DNA of 32,130 nucleotides from Terfezia claveryi (lineage: Eukaryota > Ascomycota > Pezizomycetes > Pezizales > Pezizaceae): positions 1-32,130 of the forward strand of contig WHUX01000406.1 in the NCBI GenBank assembly GCA_015179025.1. The letters run 5' to 3'. The position numbers were made by a program, and so were the translations under genes. The notes below the pieces were generated by a model. That model had not been told where the DNA came from, searched no databases, and saw only the letters and a list, made by a program, of their open reading frames with translations. Shown piece after piece: positions 9,150 through 20,232 of this stretch. How positions within the stretch are numbered: the stretch's first letter is position 1; every line of letters starts with the position of its first letter.

Positions 9150-11335
9150 ATGGATAACCACCATATACTCCGTGAAAGCAGAAGTACTGTGAGTACCTCC
9201 TCGAGGGCCACGTATCAACCAGACTACGTGTATGTATAACACTGTCCAAGCGTAGCACAGAGCTGGTAGTACTAACCTTGAATCACTGCTAGGAAACCAA
9301 AGTTTCTCAACCAACAGGACACCAGCAAACCTGTGAACTCGCCTGGCCTTACGTCGTTAAGCCCACTGACTCCGTCGTGTGATCTCAACGACCGCAGCAT
9401 CAACCCCAATTTTACTCATCCGAGAGCGGTGTTCCCAGAAACCCCTGTATACTCTCATCCAGAGGGGTACCCACATAAGCAGGAGGGTCTCAAAGAACGA
9501 TTCGCGACTATCAAGGGACGTGTTATCGACAGGCACGACATCAATATCGAGATATCAAAATACCTTGACCCTCAGGGAGACGTCGGTTTTTGGAAATCCA
9601 GATACAGGCTCAAATTCCCTCCAGATAGCCAATCCTACCGCGCCAGGATGTCCCTTTTGCAAACCGAGTTCGCTGCTCGTCTGCAAGTCGAAGAAGTGGA
9701 GCCCGGCCCAGATGGTATAAAGGCCTTGCGAGTGACAGTTATTTACCCTGTTGCAAGCGAATGTCCCCTGCCCACCGAGATGTCAGGCCTGGACCGAGAG
9801 GCCGTATGGGACACATTCTTCTGCCAGATGTCACTTTACCGCCGGGCCAGTGCCTCTACCCTTGGTAGTGGTACCGTCAATGCTAACCAGCCACCGACCG
9901 AAACAAGGGAAGACGGAATAAACATCAGTAGGGGTCTGAGATATTGGAGAGGTAGGAGGGATGTCCAAAGCGATCAAGACATCACACTTTCCCTTCTGCA
10001 GCAGCTGCACAAGTTGTACGATTTTTTTGAGTGTGACAAGCATACTACCGCCAACCGAGGTCTCGGCTATTATAGCAGAGTGTCAAAACGCCCCTATGAT
10101 CTCGAGGGCGGTGATTGGGCGCCTTACTTCAACCCCAAGAGTTTCAAATACTTTCTTGTTGGCAGGTTGTTCACTACCCTATATAACTTCCTCGCCCAGC
10201 TCCACGGTCTCCAGCGGAGCATGAAGAAAGGCGAGATAGGGCTTAGAGCACCTATCGACGCCCACTGGGTCTCGAAAATGATGCTAGATGCCTGTAGAGC
10301 CTGGGATGATCTTTGCTGGCTCGAGGACTGCTTTAGTCCTACGGACGTTTCGAAGGGCAAGCCGTACTGTCTAAGGCCAACGATTAACCACCCCGAAGCA
10401 TCTCCATCAGCAGCTGGCGCACCTGGCAACTGGATTAGGAGGCTCTCAGAATCGGCCCCAGAGTGCACTACTCATACTGAGGGATCAAGCGAGTGTGAAT
10501 CAAAAGCCAAAGAGGGTCTTCTGCACATAGGCATTCCCAGATTAGAGGATCCAGTGTCAAAAGTCAGGCTTCAGGTTAGTACAAGTTAGAAAATCCAAAT
10601 ATAGCAAGCATAGCTGACCTGGGCTTCAAGAGTGGACCTGCGGCTTCGCTTAAAGACGACGTCAACGAGCATCATGAAATAGAGGCATCCAGCCTTTCAG
10701 TCAAGGGTGAAGAAAAGGGTACTGAAGGTACTACACCAAAACCTATCAACGTCAGTAAGATCAAAGATGAGCAGTCTGTTAAACAGCAAAACTTAGCCTA
10801 TCCAACATTCGATATTGCTAAACGACACTCCTCTCCTGAATGCTTTGGAGGACCCTCCGACAGCATGTCGGGAAATAATCACGCGCATGCGCAGTCTTGC
10901 AACCTGAACGAGAAAACCCAGCCTAAGCAAGGCATGAAGTCTATCAACAAAGATCCAGAGGCACAAAAGTGCCTTGATGCTATGGCAAAGAGGATTATTG
11001 CTGCCGATAAGGCTAAGATGGATGCATTTGAAGCTTCTTTCAAATGGGCAAGCTCGAACGAAAGAACTGAGAATCCTAAGCCTTCTTCTCATAGCGACTA
11101 TCTGGACAGTGTATCCTCCGCGGTTCCTAGCCCTTCGGCAGGTGAACCTGTCAGCACCTATGGACCATTCGAGTCCGCGGGATATGCTAAATTGCCCTCT
11201 CCTTGTGGCTCCTTCGAAAATGAGAGCTATATTACGCGACTCTGCCACAATGAGGACAATTCTATCCATGTAGATGAGAAACAGAACAAGACCAAGCTTT
11301 TGTCTAAGGCTTTCAAGAAAGGCGGAGCGAAGTAA
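9150..11335 (+). CDS. Protein of unknown function, three exons
   Basis: Proposed exons are 9150-9229, 9293-10574 and 10631-11335, giving 688 residues. Intron 1 (63 bp) has donor GTATGT, a CTAAC branch site at about 9272 and acceptor CTAG. Intron 2 (56 bp) has donor GTTAGT, branch CTGAC and acceptor CAAG. Both keep the frame. The long second exon has no ATG near its start (its frame opens after a stop at 9279), which is why a first exon is needed; an in-frame TAA lies directly before the ATG at 9150. I recognise no family. The central part (for example WKSRYRLKFPPDSQSYRARM, YNFLAQLHGLQRSMKKGEIG) looks like a folded, mixed helix/strand domain. The last third is Ser/Lys-rich and probably disordered, ending KAFKKGGAK. 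No signal peptide or membrane segment is seen. The middle and last exons are well supported; exon 1 is the uncertain part. Confidence 0.6.
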
Positions 11336-13287
11336 GGAACGGGATGTTTCTGAATTCAGGGCTTCTTTCGGGTGTGCTCGAGGCCTGATTGGGGGGGGGG
11401 TTGGTTGTCTTTTTCCATTTCATTTTGTTTCTACCAATATTCTTTTGCTTTCATTCAGAGATTGCGGTACTCCTCAAGTTATCTTTTTGTTCTCAACTCT
11501 GCTACACCTTAAGTTCACCCTTCGGTTTCTTCAACGATATTGTTTATTGTTTGATTCGAATTTGGCTTTCTTGATCCTGTGCCGTTCAAGAAGGCGGTGA
11601 TCTGGCGGAGCGGAACCTTTTTTCAAATTGCTGTTTAATTCTGGCTGGCTTTGTGTTTGCGTATGTAGGAGATGACCTTCCCCATGGTATTTGTACTCTG
11701 AATAACAGAGGACTTCCTTCTTCTGTTGATATAGCTTCTCAGATTCTTTTGTACGATATCTCGCACAAAACTCCACGGGGAATACATCTCAGTTTTAAAT
11801 TGGGAGCTTCACTCACCGCAATCCAGCGTGAAATGCCCGAAACAGGCGTGTCTCCACCATTCCGCCATTTTGCAAACCACTGTACCTACGTATCGTATTG
11901 TAGACTCTGCCCTGCATTTTTTCCCGGCTTATCCTCTTTATTTCACTCTACCACCGCCAATCCGACTTGAGGAGTCTGCAACCTAGAACACCCCTTGGAG
12001 GTTTCCACGGTACTTGAGTAGTAGACACGGTTCCCCATAGAGGGAGGATCAAAACAGGAAAGTGAAACATTGGCAGGGTACGCGGAGAAGCCTGAGATGA
12101 GGGAGTGATATATATTGACTATTTTATTTCACTGGAAACACAGACGGAGTAGGATTAAAAGCACATCAGCAAGTACCGGTAAGCAACTCACTGGGCACCG
12201 GACTCAAGCACCTGGATAGAGATATCAAGGGGCAATGCTGTACCTGCTTGCAACAATAAAAGGGGGAAAAGCAGCTCATGGTGCCTAGTTGATTGCGCTT
12301 TCATCTCGACCGTCCAAATAAGAAGCCTACCATGAGCCCCAACCCGGCCAGACAGAACCAGTGTTAATTTTCATATTCCTCTACAGTTGGGCTTATTACG
12401 CTCCAAAGTCGACGCTGGACGAGAAGTAGTCAAAAGAGGGATTATGTAATTACTTAGATCTAGTCTAAAACAGTAATACATGTCTCAAATGCTCAAACTA
12501 GCTGCGGCTCAGCAAGACAAAGCAATTAAACAATGACAATTAAACAATTGAAATTCCCAAGATTGGCTACGGAGGGGTCATGCAACCAGACTACAAGATT
12601 GGTTGGTCAGTTAAACTAACCAAGTGGCTCATTGTCAACGCTCAGCCTCCCCCTCAGGTTGAGTAACGTTACACAGGCATCAGGAAAGAACCATCTTGCC
12701 CTCCCATATCTACGGCTGAAGGAAGAACTGGGGACGGCGGCGATGTCGACCTCATCGCAGTTCCCAAAACAACCCCCCTACCCCCCCCCCCCCCCTCGCC
12801 GTACGCGTTGTGAGTCTTACGATAAAGTTTCTCGCACAGCTCTGCATCTTTGGCGTTCCAAAGTCGCGACGTCAGAACTGCTTTTTCTTTTGCACGCCTT
12901 AGCTGCCTCCAGGTGCTGTTGGGGACAAGGCAATCTCTGGGGCTCAGTCAGCTTGTGAGGCGGCGCTGTTAAGTAGGCCTAGGTACTCAGACTAACCTCA
13001 GGCTTTCTGTCTTTTGATTGGATTGGGGCTTGGTTGCCTGGAGTGTTGTTGCGTTGTCTGCAACAGCGGATTAAAAGCTCAAGGTCCCATCACAGTACAA
13101 GTTATACCCCATCACCACTACCCAATTACTTGTTGTATAAGCATAGATCTGATATACCCTCGTTTGTCTTCTGCAAATCCCTCATCACATATATACCCCG
13201 TATACGCATACCGTACACATACCCCATTAGCATTTCTCTAGATCTCCACATTTGTCTTTGCCAATTCGGTGCCCCTAGGTCACCACC
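11336..13287. other. 3' flank of the unknown gene and promoter region of the ankyrin gene
   Basis: No gene recognised. A G-run lies at about 11392-11400 and a C-run at about 12780-12795. Micro-insertion copy D lies at 12558-12602. From about 13090 to the ATG at 13288 the sense strand becomes C/T-rich, as in many fungal promoters and leaders. Confidence 0.45.
12558..12602 (-). repeat. 27-bp micro-insertion with perfect 9-bp direct repeats (copy D)
   Basis: CAAGATTGG (12558-12566), 27 bp of insert (12567-12593, ending CAACCAGACTA), then CAAGATTGG (12594-12602). On the complementary strand the insert starts TAGTCTGGTTGCATGACCCC. This extends the shared terminus and matches the start of the sequence at 2836 (TAGTCAGGTTGGCACGACCC). 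Confidence 0.75.
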
Positions 13288-14960
13288 ATGTCCTACGTCC
13301 ACTCCTCCTCTCTCGATAACAATTATCTCACCCCCGATGGCGACTCCCTCCCGGCCTACGTCGCCACCGCCCCCCCTCTCTCCAGCATGGACCTCACTGT
13401 CGCCAACGCCGCCATTCTCGCCGCGCACTCCGAAGCGCGCAACCCGGCCGGCCGCACCGCCTCCGAAACGATCATGTCGCTCTTCGACAACATCTCTTCA
13501 ACCGACGACTCTTCCGTCGCACACATCCTCTCCACCTTCCCCTCCCTCGTCAACCCCAACTCCCGCCAGAATGGAAAAACCGCGTTAGTAGCAGCAGTAG
13601 AAACGGGGAATATCAGGATGGTAGAGATGCTAATCAACATGGGTGCGGATGTGGATCTGTGGAGTGTCCAGGGTGAAAGTATGCTGCATAAATACTACCA
13701 TAACCGGCCGTGGTTTAGGCGACTACAGGAGCCGCAGGAGAGATATAGCATTAATCGGCGGCGGAACGGAAATCCGGGGCAAGCCCGGGACGAATATCCG
13801 CTTACGCTACAGCCTGCATATCAAATTCTACGAACGCCGCTGATGATAGCTGCCGAGAAGGGGTATTTGCCGATTGTGAAGCTTTTGTTGAATCCTCCCT
13901 GTAATGCGGATCATACACTTTGTGCACCGGACGGACAGATTGCATTACGACTCGCCGTGGAAAATCGGCATCGGGAAGTCGTGGACTTCTTGCCGAGTTT
14001 GAGAAAGGGGGCTTTAGGAGGTTGAAATATGCACATGCAACGTCGGTGTATCGGATTAAGGAGACGACGAAGTTGGCGAGGATGTTAGCTGCGTGTCTTG
14101 TGTGGCATATTCCAAAGGCGGTGTTATACAGGTTTCCAAAGTGGATTGCCAAAACTGCGTTTAGGATTGTATGGCATGTGGTTACAAAATCCATTCCGAA
14201 AGCAGCAAAGGCGACTTGGAGGGGTATGGTGAAATCTGGTCGATATCTTCGGGATGACCTTCCCGGAGCGATTTCCAGGAAAGTTGAAGGGGGTGCAAGA
14301 GCGATAAAGAAGTTTGCTACCGTGATAGCTCCCAAGGCTGCGAAAGCCACGGGTAACTTCTTATGGATGTTGATCATGAAATGGATCCCTAATGCAATCA
14401 AGCAGACCTGCAAGTTCACCTGGAAGCTGCTCACGGTGTATATTCCCCGCACACTTTACGAGATCATCTTATCAATGTGGGATGTCATCAAGTTCATCGG
14501 CTGGTTCATCAACCAACTCGTTGTTGAATGGTTCCCGACATTCTGCAAAGCCGTTGCGAATGGATTGAAAGCTTTTGCGATTGGCTCGTGGGACCTTCTC
14601 CTCCGGGGACTTGGGGTGATTGCGTCGCTTCTCCATACAATTTTCGAGATGATTATTAGCTTTTTCCGTAGGATTTCATTGAGGGATGTCTGGAATGCGG
14701 TTCTGCAGGTGCTCAAGTGGGTATTTGTGGAGGTGCCAGTGGGGATTGGAAAGGCTCTGAAGGCGGTTTATAGAGGTGTGGTGAAAGGCGTGGAGAAGAT
14801 GTTTGGGTGGTGGGGGAAGGTGTTGGTATTTTTTTGGGAGGCCTTGGTATATGCCGTTTTGTATCTCCCAGTAAAGCTAGGAGCGGCGTTTGTGGATTAT
14901 TTTCAGGTGCTGGTTAAGGGGGTGAAGGAAGTGTTGGTCTGGTTTAATCCAAAGAGGTGA
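13288..14960 (+). pseudogene. Ankyrin-repeat protein with long helical C-terminal tail, split by a one-base frameshift
   Basis: The frame from ATG 13288 (context CACCATG) runs to a TGA at 14023-14025. It holds two ankyrin blocks, NGKTALVAAVETGNIRMVEM and RTPLMIAAEKGYLPIVKLLL, plus a third partial one, ALRLAVENRHREVVDFLP. The protein continues at once in another frame as GGFRRLKYAHATSVYRIKET and on to a TGA at 14958-14960. The tail is a long series of amphipathic and hydrophobic helices (AFRIVWHVVTKSIPKAAKAT, VKSGRYLRDDLPGAISRKVE, VFFWEALVYAVLYLPVKLGA). Other fungal ankyrin proteins, as I recall, carry the same join, FLPSRRGGGFRRW, followed by such a tail. The break falls at a run of five G (about 14008-14012); one more G would restore a single 557-residue frame. 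Both halves look otherwise intact, so this could be a recent mutation, a sequencing error in the homopolymer, or, less likely, -1 frameshifting at AAAGGGG. Function unknown; the tail could bind membranes. Confidence 0.75.
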
Positions 14961-15599
14961 GAACGTTGCGGATGGGAGCTGAGGTCTTCCAACCAGACTA
15001 GGAGTTTTGTTGTTTTTTCTTTGGATATTTACGTAGGAGAGAGATCTTTTGATGAGTTGGAGTGGGAGTTTTGGAGTCTAATGGGTTTTCTTCCCCGTTA
15101 TCTGTCTATCAGATTTTGCTTGTATACCTCCAAGCTGGTCTTGAGCCTTGGTTTATTTACAATTTCGCGTGCCAACCAGACTACAATTTCGCATTCTTTT
15201 GTTTGAATATATTAGGTATCTAAGTACGTTCTTCCGCCGTGACATTAGAAAACCCCAGATAGTCTTGCCGTTCACAAAAGACTCCCAACCATCTCCTCCA
15301 TCCAATTGCAACTCCCGACCAATTGCTCTAAATCTCTACACCACATCAACTAGCACCTTGAAGTTAAGTATCGTCGAAGCTTTTCTACCCAATTGCAAAC
15401 ACGTATCATGAAGCTTCTTACTCACCTGCGACCTTGAGGAAATCTAGATCTGCCCGTCAGCGCCCCTATAGCTACTTATACACGCCTGATCATATTGCAA
15501 GGCTAGCCAACCGCCAGGTTATTAAGGCCGAGCCCGGCACATAATTCTCACTGCCTAGTCCCGCTAACCCCCAAACAACCACCGGACAGCAGAAGAACA
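14961..15599. other. 3' flank of the ankyrin gene
   Basis: No gene recognised. Contains a CAACCAGACTA motif at 14990 without clear flanking repeats and micro-insertion copy B at 15160-15192. Confidence 0.45.
15160..15192 (+). repeat. 15-bp micro-insertion with perfect 9-bp direct repeats (copy B)
   Basis: CAATTTCGC (15160-15168), GTGCCAACCAGACTA (15169-15183), CAATTTCGC (15184-15192). The insert is the exact reverse complement of copy C. The direct repeats can be extended by TA on one side, giving an 11-bp alternative. Confidence 0.8.
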
Positions 15600-15908
15600 A
15601 GTCTTTGCATGGAAAGACCTCGAAACCTTCATAACGAAGAAATCGGCGGCCCAGAAACCAGAAACCATCGAGCAATACAAAAAGAATGTGACGGGCCTCT
15701 TCACCGTCTCGGCAGCCTACTGGGGCGTGGGTTACTCTACTCGATCGTGATCTACTGAGTGAGAAACAAGAAACTGTCAGTCTGTCACCATCCCACCATC
15801 TCATGCTGTGAAGAAGTGCCTTCTCACGAGCCCATGAATAAAGGCGAGGGAGTCCTAATTGCTACTGCGGGCTTCAAGGACACGGAGAACATGATTGTGG
15901 AGGAGTAA
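15597..15908 (+). other. Possible remnant or exons of a small unknown protein
   Basis: One frame from about 15597 reads QVFAWKDLETFITKKSAAQK, then PETIEQYKKNVTGLFTVSAA and YWGVGYSTRS before a stop. A second block at about 15810-15908 reads EEVPSHEPMNKGEGVLIATA then GFKDTENMIVEE and a stop. The amino-acid composition looks like real protein, and the two could be joined by an intron starting at a GTGGGT near 15726. I find no start codon, and I do not recognise the family. It may be a small gene with unseen exons or a fragment of one. Confidence 0.25.
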
Positions 15909-16017
15909 AAGGTGTAGTAGGATGTACTTTGGGGGGAGGGGGGCTTGTGTTGTTTCGTGGATGTACCGGAAGGATCAGAGTCTGCTGTAACGTAAATATA
16001 CAAGCAAATTCATTACA

Positions 16018-16239
16018 ATGTCCCTCTCTCACACCATGGGCAACGTAGCCACAATACCCCCTCCCTTCCTAACCCACTACCACTCTCCATCCTCGTCTTC
16101 ACTCCACTCATTCTCATCCACACCCCTTTCCCAATACATCGGCACCGGCCCCTCTGCCCGCACCTTTAACTCCTCGCTCAAATCCCTAAACTCACACCCG
16201 GCCCTCACTGAAGGCAATATCCCATCTCCCTGCCTATGA
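16018..16239 (+). CDS. Small Ser/Pro-rich ORF, doubtful
   Basis: ATG at 16018 in a reasonable context (ACAATGTCC) opens 73 residues rich in Ser, Pro, His and Thr. No domain, signal peptide or membrane segment. The C-rich base composition resembles the ankyrin gene's 5' coding region, but the length is within chance for this composition. It could be a first exon or a spurious frame. Confidence 0.2.
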   Translation: MSLSHTMGNVATIPPPFLTHYHSPSSSSLHSFSSTPLSQYIGTGPSARTFNSSLKSLNSHPALTEGNIPSPCL

Positions 16240-16994
16240 GCAATCTCAAACCCCATTTCCCCTCAAGGCCTTCCTCCTTCCGCTGACATGTATACTCCGG
16301 CCTAGCTAGTCCCACAACCGCAGGTGACTAGTTGAAGAGCGTAGGATTCCGGACCCGGTGGTGTCGAGAAAGTCGTGTAATATGTGTCCTCGTAAAAGTA
16401 CGACTGGTACCCGCAGTCCTGAGATTACAAACATCAAGATCTCCCATGAAAGTCCCAAATGCCACGCCCCAAATGAACAGCCCCAAACAGATGCTTGGCT
16501 AGGCCCAACAAGGAAGTGACTACTCTAGTAAGGTTAGTGTTGGTAGCACAACGAGATTTCGATTCGGCTCGAGAATAACAAGCTGGGCAACACGCGGGAC
16601 CTCCGAGGGGTTGTGCAGCCAGGCCGTTGGCATGGTGTGATCGAGATTGAGGTGAGAGGGAGGCTGGGTGGGGAACGAGGACAGCTGGTGAGTCTCGCTC
16701 TCTTGCACCTTCTTTTCAAAGTGGACGGTCGTCAGTCGCCAGTGTTCCCGTTCATATTCCTGGGCGCTGTTTAGTCAGTTGACACTGTTGCGAGCTGGGT
16801 CTTCTGCGCTATATAGTCGTCTTGAACTCAAGCACAATCATCTCTCACCGCCATTTGGATACCTTTGCAATCTATCTCTCCATCTACATACCTCATTGCT
16901 TTCTGCTGCCTAAGCCACATCTGCTTTGATCTGCTTATTTCGGTATACTCAAAATACTATCTACTTTTTGGTTGTTATAGGCCCCGACGGGCAG
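16240..16994. other. Promoter and leader region of the proline-rich protein gene
   Basis: From about 16800 the sense strand is C/T-rich. A plausible intron acceptor (GTTATAG) ends at 16980, 14 bp before the ATG, so part of the leader may be spliced. No other gene recognised. Confidence 0.4.
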
Positions 16995-18779
16995 ATGCAC
17001 CCGCAAGCTACTGGTGGCCGGCTCGATGCCCATACGTCTCCAAATGCCGATAATGCCCAGCTGAACATCCGTCCGCAGCTACGTCTTTCCGCACATTCTC
17101 CACTGAGTAGGGCTGATCGCGTCCGAATGTGCGTGGGGCCTGAGCCTGGTGCAGGTGGCAGTAATAATACAGCAGCGGAACCATATCGTTCACTTCCGTT
17201 TGAAAATCGAACAGCCTTGAACAGCGCTAGTCGGGATTCCCTAGACGAGGATTGTCCTGGGGCGCCCCATAGACTGCATAATAAGCCTGGACTGTATGCA
17301 CCAACTGCAAATCCAGAAAGAAGGACACTCTCTCCAAGGAGCACAGATATTGAGCAGGGTTATGTTGGGAGAAGCAGCTGGGTTGGACCGGATGCATTGG
17401 AAATCGTTCAACGGTCTCACTGGGATCCACCTATTCCAGCGGCACCCTTCCCTGGAGCACCAGATGCGCCGTCGACATCTCAATTTCCATGGCAAGCTTC
17501 TCACTATTCCTTTAGGCACCCACAAGTGCAACTTAATTGGCAGTCAATACACTCCTACTTCCCTCCTCAGGGTTCAACCAGACTGGTCTCAGGATTTACT
17601 CTGCATCCGTCTGTGCGCCAGGAGATACCATATCAACTGAATTTGAATCCGCAAACTGAAGCTTACCAACGGCGTGGTGTGAAAATACTGCCACGTAACT
17701 GGACACCTGCAGATCCATTGCCAGAAGGCTTGAGTATGGCTATGCTATGGAATGACTTGGCGTCAGCATATATTCCTCACATCTACCCACGGAATGGTCC
17801 ATGGAGGAACGTTTCGGGTAATACAATCGATCCCGGCTTGTGGGGAGCTCCACTTGATATGGCAGAGGCACCCCCTCGGTGGTTTTCAGAAGATATCGAC
17901 CTTGGCCCCCCTCTAATGATGTTACCCCCGGAGGTCGAGGTAGCGCAGTATAAATACGACACAGTGGCGGAGTGCAGGCTGATGGCGGGGACCAAGCCAT
18001 TTTATAGATTTGATCCCTGGGCGGATGTAAGATTATATGAAATGAATGAATATGGGGAGTTGAAAGGGTTGGAAATGTATAAGGAGTGGTTGCAGAATTG
18101 TATGAATGTATATGGGGAAGAGGCTTCGCCATCAGATTTCCTGGGGGTAAGTTTGTTGCTTGCTAAGCGCTATTATCAACAACCGCCCGGTTCAGGACGC
18201 ATATTTGATGATGAAACAGAGGAAAGAAATGGATATAGCGCTTCTGCAGATGGCAAAATTGATGCACTGGTGGGCATTTCTATGAGAGCACCCAGGAGGG
18301 AAGAATCTCCACAAGAAAATATTATCAACTTGAACAAGTCACCACAACCCGCTACACCGGCAGGTGTTCTTGGGCTCAATCCATGGATGGGCCAATCGGA
18401 ACATCCAGATGCAAATGGATATACTGGAGTTTTACGGCAGAGTGTACCTCCTATCCCATCAGGAATAGGACCAGGACACCTGCTGGTATTACAACATGGC
18501 GCACAGCCAATTGCAAATTTTCCTGTGCCACCATTGTCAATTACATATCCCGCACCCGCGATGATGCCGCCCCCAGGACCTGATCATTTGGTACCCTTAC
18601 TTCATTACCCTATGCCACCGCCAGGAACCCAATATCTTGTAGGTCCAGGCTCCTATCCCATGGTGCCACCACTGTCATTTGAGGACTCTCTGCATTCATA
18701 TCCGCCACCACCGTATAGGTCTAAAGCACATGCCGTTGTGAACCCTGCACTTACAGTTCGGCGTAACACCTGGAATTGA
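16995..18779 (+). CDS. Proline-rich protein of unknown function
   Basis: From ATG 16995 the frame gives 594 residues to TGA 18777-18779. The frame is also open upstream to about 16926 but without an ATG, and an acceptor-like TTATAG at 16980 suggests a spliced 5' leader or an unseen first exon. The N-terminal 130 residues are low in order (Asn, Arg, Ser, Pro). The middle holds a likely folded region around AEAPPRWFSEDIDLGPPLMM and AKRYYQQPPGSGRIFDDETE. The last 120 residues are Pro/Gly/Tyr-rich with PPGPDHLVPL and a terminal PPPPY (about residues 570-574), a typical WW-domain ligand (PPxY). No membrane segment or signal peptide. No family recognised. The CAACCAGACT at 17575 is part of the coding frame. 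Confidence 0.65.
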   Translation: MHPQATGGRLDAHTSPNADNAQLNIRPQLRLSAHSPLSRADRVRMCVGPEPGAGGSNNTAAEPYRSLPFENRTALNSASRDSLDEDCPGAPHRLHNKPGLYAPTANPERRTLSPRSTDIEQGYVGRSSWVGPDALEIVQRSHWDPPIPAAPFPGAPDAPSTSQFPWQASHYSFRHPQVQLNWQSIHSYFPPQGSTRLVSGFTLHPSVRQEIPYQLNLNPQTEAYQRRGVKILPRNWTPADPLPEGLSMAMLWNDLASAYIPHIYPRNGPWRNVSGNTIDPGLWGAPLDMAEAPPRWFSEDIDLGPPLMMLPPEVEVAQYKYDTVAECRLMAGTKPFYRFDPWADVRLYEMNEYGELKGLEMYKEWLQNCMNVYGEEASPSDFLGVSLLLAKRYYQQPPGSGRIFDDETEERNGYSASADGKIDALVGISMRAPRREESPQENIINLNKSPQPATPAGVLGLNPWMGQSEHPDANGYTGVLRQSVPPIPSGIGPGHLLVLQHGAQPIANFPVPPLSITYPAPAMMPPPGPDHLVPLLHYPMPPPGTQYLVGPGSYPMVPPLSFEDSLHSYPPPPYRSKAHAVVNPALTVRRNTWN

Positions 18780-19682
18780 AGCTTATGCATACCCACATAC
18801 TGAGGGAGCAACTACAAGTGGTTAGGCGTTAGTGGTCAATAGTACTATGGAAGGGGCATAAATGGTAGGTTTGTTCCCATTGCCGCTGATTGGGGAAATT
18901 AATAGTAAGCTGCAAAAGGTTGGCAGATAGTGCAGGTGCTATATGTTGGATAGCAGAAGTAAATAGTTGTTTAGGGGACTGGGGTGGGCATCAAGGACTA
19001 AAGTCTACAAGATACTATTTATGGGTTGCTCTACTTTTAGTGTTTGCCTTAGCGTTTTAGGTACCGAGGGCTTGTGACTTTTTGGTTTCTAGGGTTGTGC
19101 TGTTGATATCTGAGTACTTACTACGGAGCTTGTGCCTTCATTCATTATAGCATAGGGAAGTCATCGTTACAATTTAGCTTTTAAATATCCCCTGTTGGAA
19201 GGGATGATCGGCACTTTGGCCAGTTCTGATCTTTCAGCCATGTAGGTAACTTTATGTTACAAGTGACCCTAAATGGGGTCCAGGTTCTGAATTATTCTCA
19301 GTCTACTTGGCCCAATTGGCTACCCATGCCCCCTCTTTCAGACTGGGGGATGCATGCATATGCGGGTCTTGGGATGTACTGCGTTTGTTATTTAGTTGAG
19401 TAAGATTTTTTGAGAAACGTTATTTGGCCACTCACATCCGGTTTTTTTTTTTTTTTTTTTTGGGGGGGGAGGGAAGAGAGCTCATCATGTTGTGTGCAGC
19501 AAAGCAAGCAAGCAGCAGTCCCCTGCAGGGATCTCTACCTAACTACATACCTAGCTAACAACAAAAGAACAAAAGTGCTTGAGTACCATACGGTGATGTT
19601 ACACTCGCTAGTTGTTTTTTTTGGGGGGCGAAAAACGGAATATAATCCCCCGGCGGGGGTCGGATAAATGGGTAGTCAATTG
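18780..19682. other. Intergenic; low-complexity T/G tracts
   Basis: No gene recognised. Two poly(T)-poly(G) junctions stand out: T20-G8 at 19442-19469 and T8-G6 at 19615-19628. Confidence 0.45.
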
Positions 19683-19851
19683 TACCGGTTTTTATATATA
19701 TATATGTTCTGGTCCGTTCCGGGATTCCAGGCCATACCGGTATGGACCGGGCCGTTCCAGGATTGCCCGGGCCATACCGGTATGGCCCCCATACCGGTAT
19801 GGACTGGGCCGTTGCGAGATTGCGAGATTACCCAGGCCGTTCCGGGATGGC
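19683..19851 (+). repeat. Left inverted end of the foldback-like element
   Basis: Contains the shared 20-mer at 19706-19725 and three CCATACCGGTATGG palindromes at 19732-19745, 19772-19785 and 19789-19802, separated by variants of GGGCCGTTCC/GGATT. Confidence 0.75.
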
Positions 19852-20232
19852 ATAAATATTCATATCTTCTTATATTTCCTTACGCACACCCAACTTATTT
19901 GGCCTAACCAACGTAAATCATTTGATGCCATATTCCTAGATTCATGTCTACCTTAACCTCTACCCTCTACGCAGTCACCATCCCATTCCAAACTCCAACG
20001 CAAATGGTCTCCCAGCATAGCCGCGCCCGCACTACTGCGCTGTTCTTGTAGTTCACCTGCATTATATGCATTTTGAAATAATCCATTTTATTCTCACGAT
20101 TATCTAATAAGGCTATCTAACACACTGCGCCCCAAAACCCCCATCTGTACCAGCCTTCACATCCGCGTCCCTAGAATCCTAGATTCGCCGTCCATATGAG
20201 CCTGCAATTCACTGTCCATATTAGCCTGGATA

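Noticed and set aside
9333..10589. Taking the unknown gene to start at 9333 with GTG
   Set aside because: Nuclear fungal genes start with ATG; an upstream exon with good splice sites restores one. The end at 10589 is intronic.
14970..15005. CAACCAGACTAGGAG as a scar copy
   Set aside because: No convincing 9-bp direct repeat; at best GGAGCT/GGAGTT.
17566..17593. CAACCAGACT with CTCAGG on both sides, like another scar
   Set aside because: It lies inside a long intact coding frame, the T of TAGTCT is missing, and only 6 bp of flank match, so chance is more likely.
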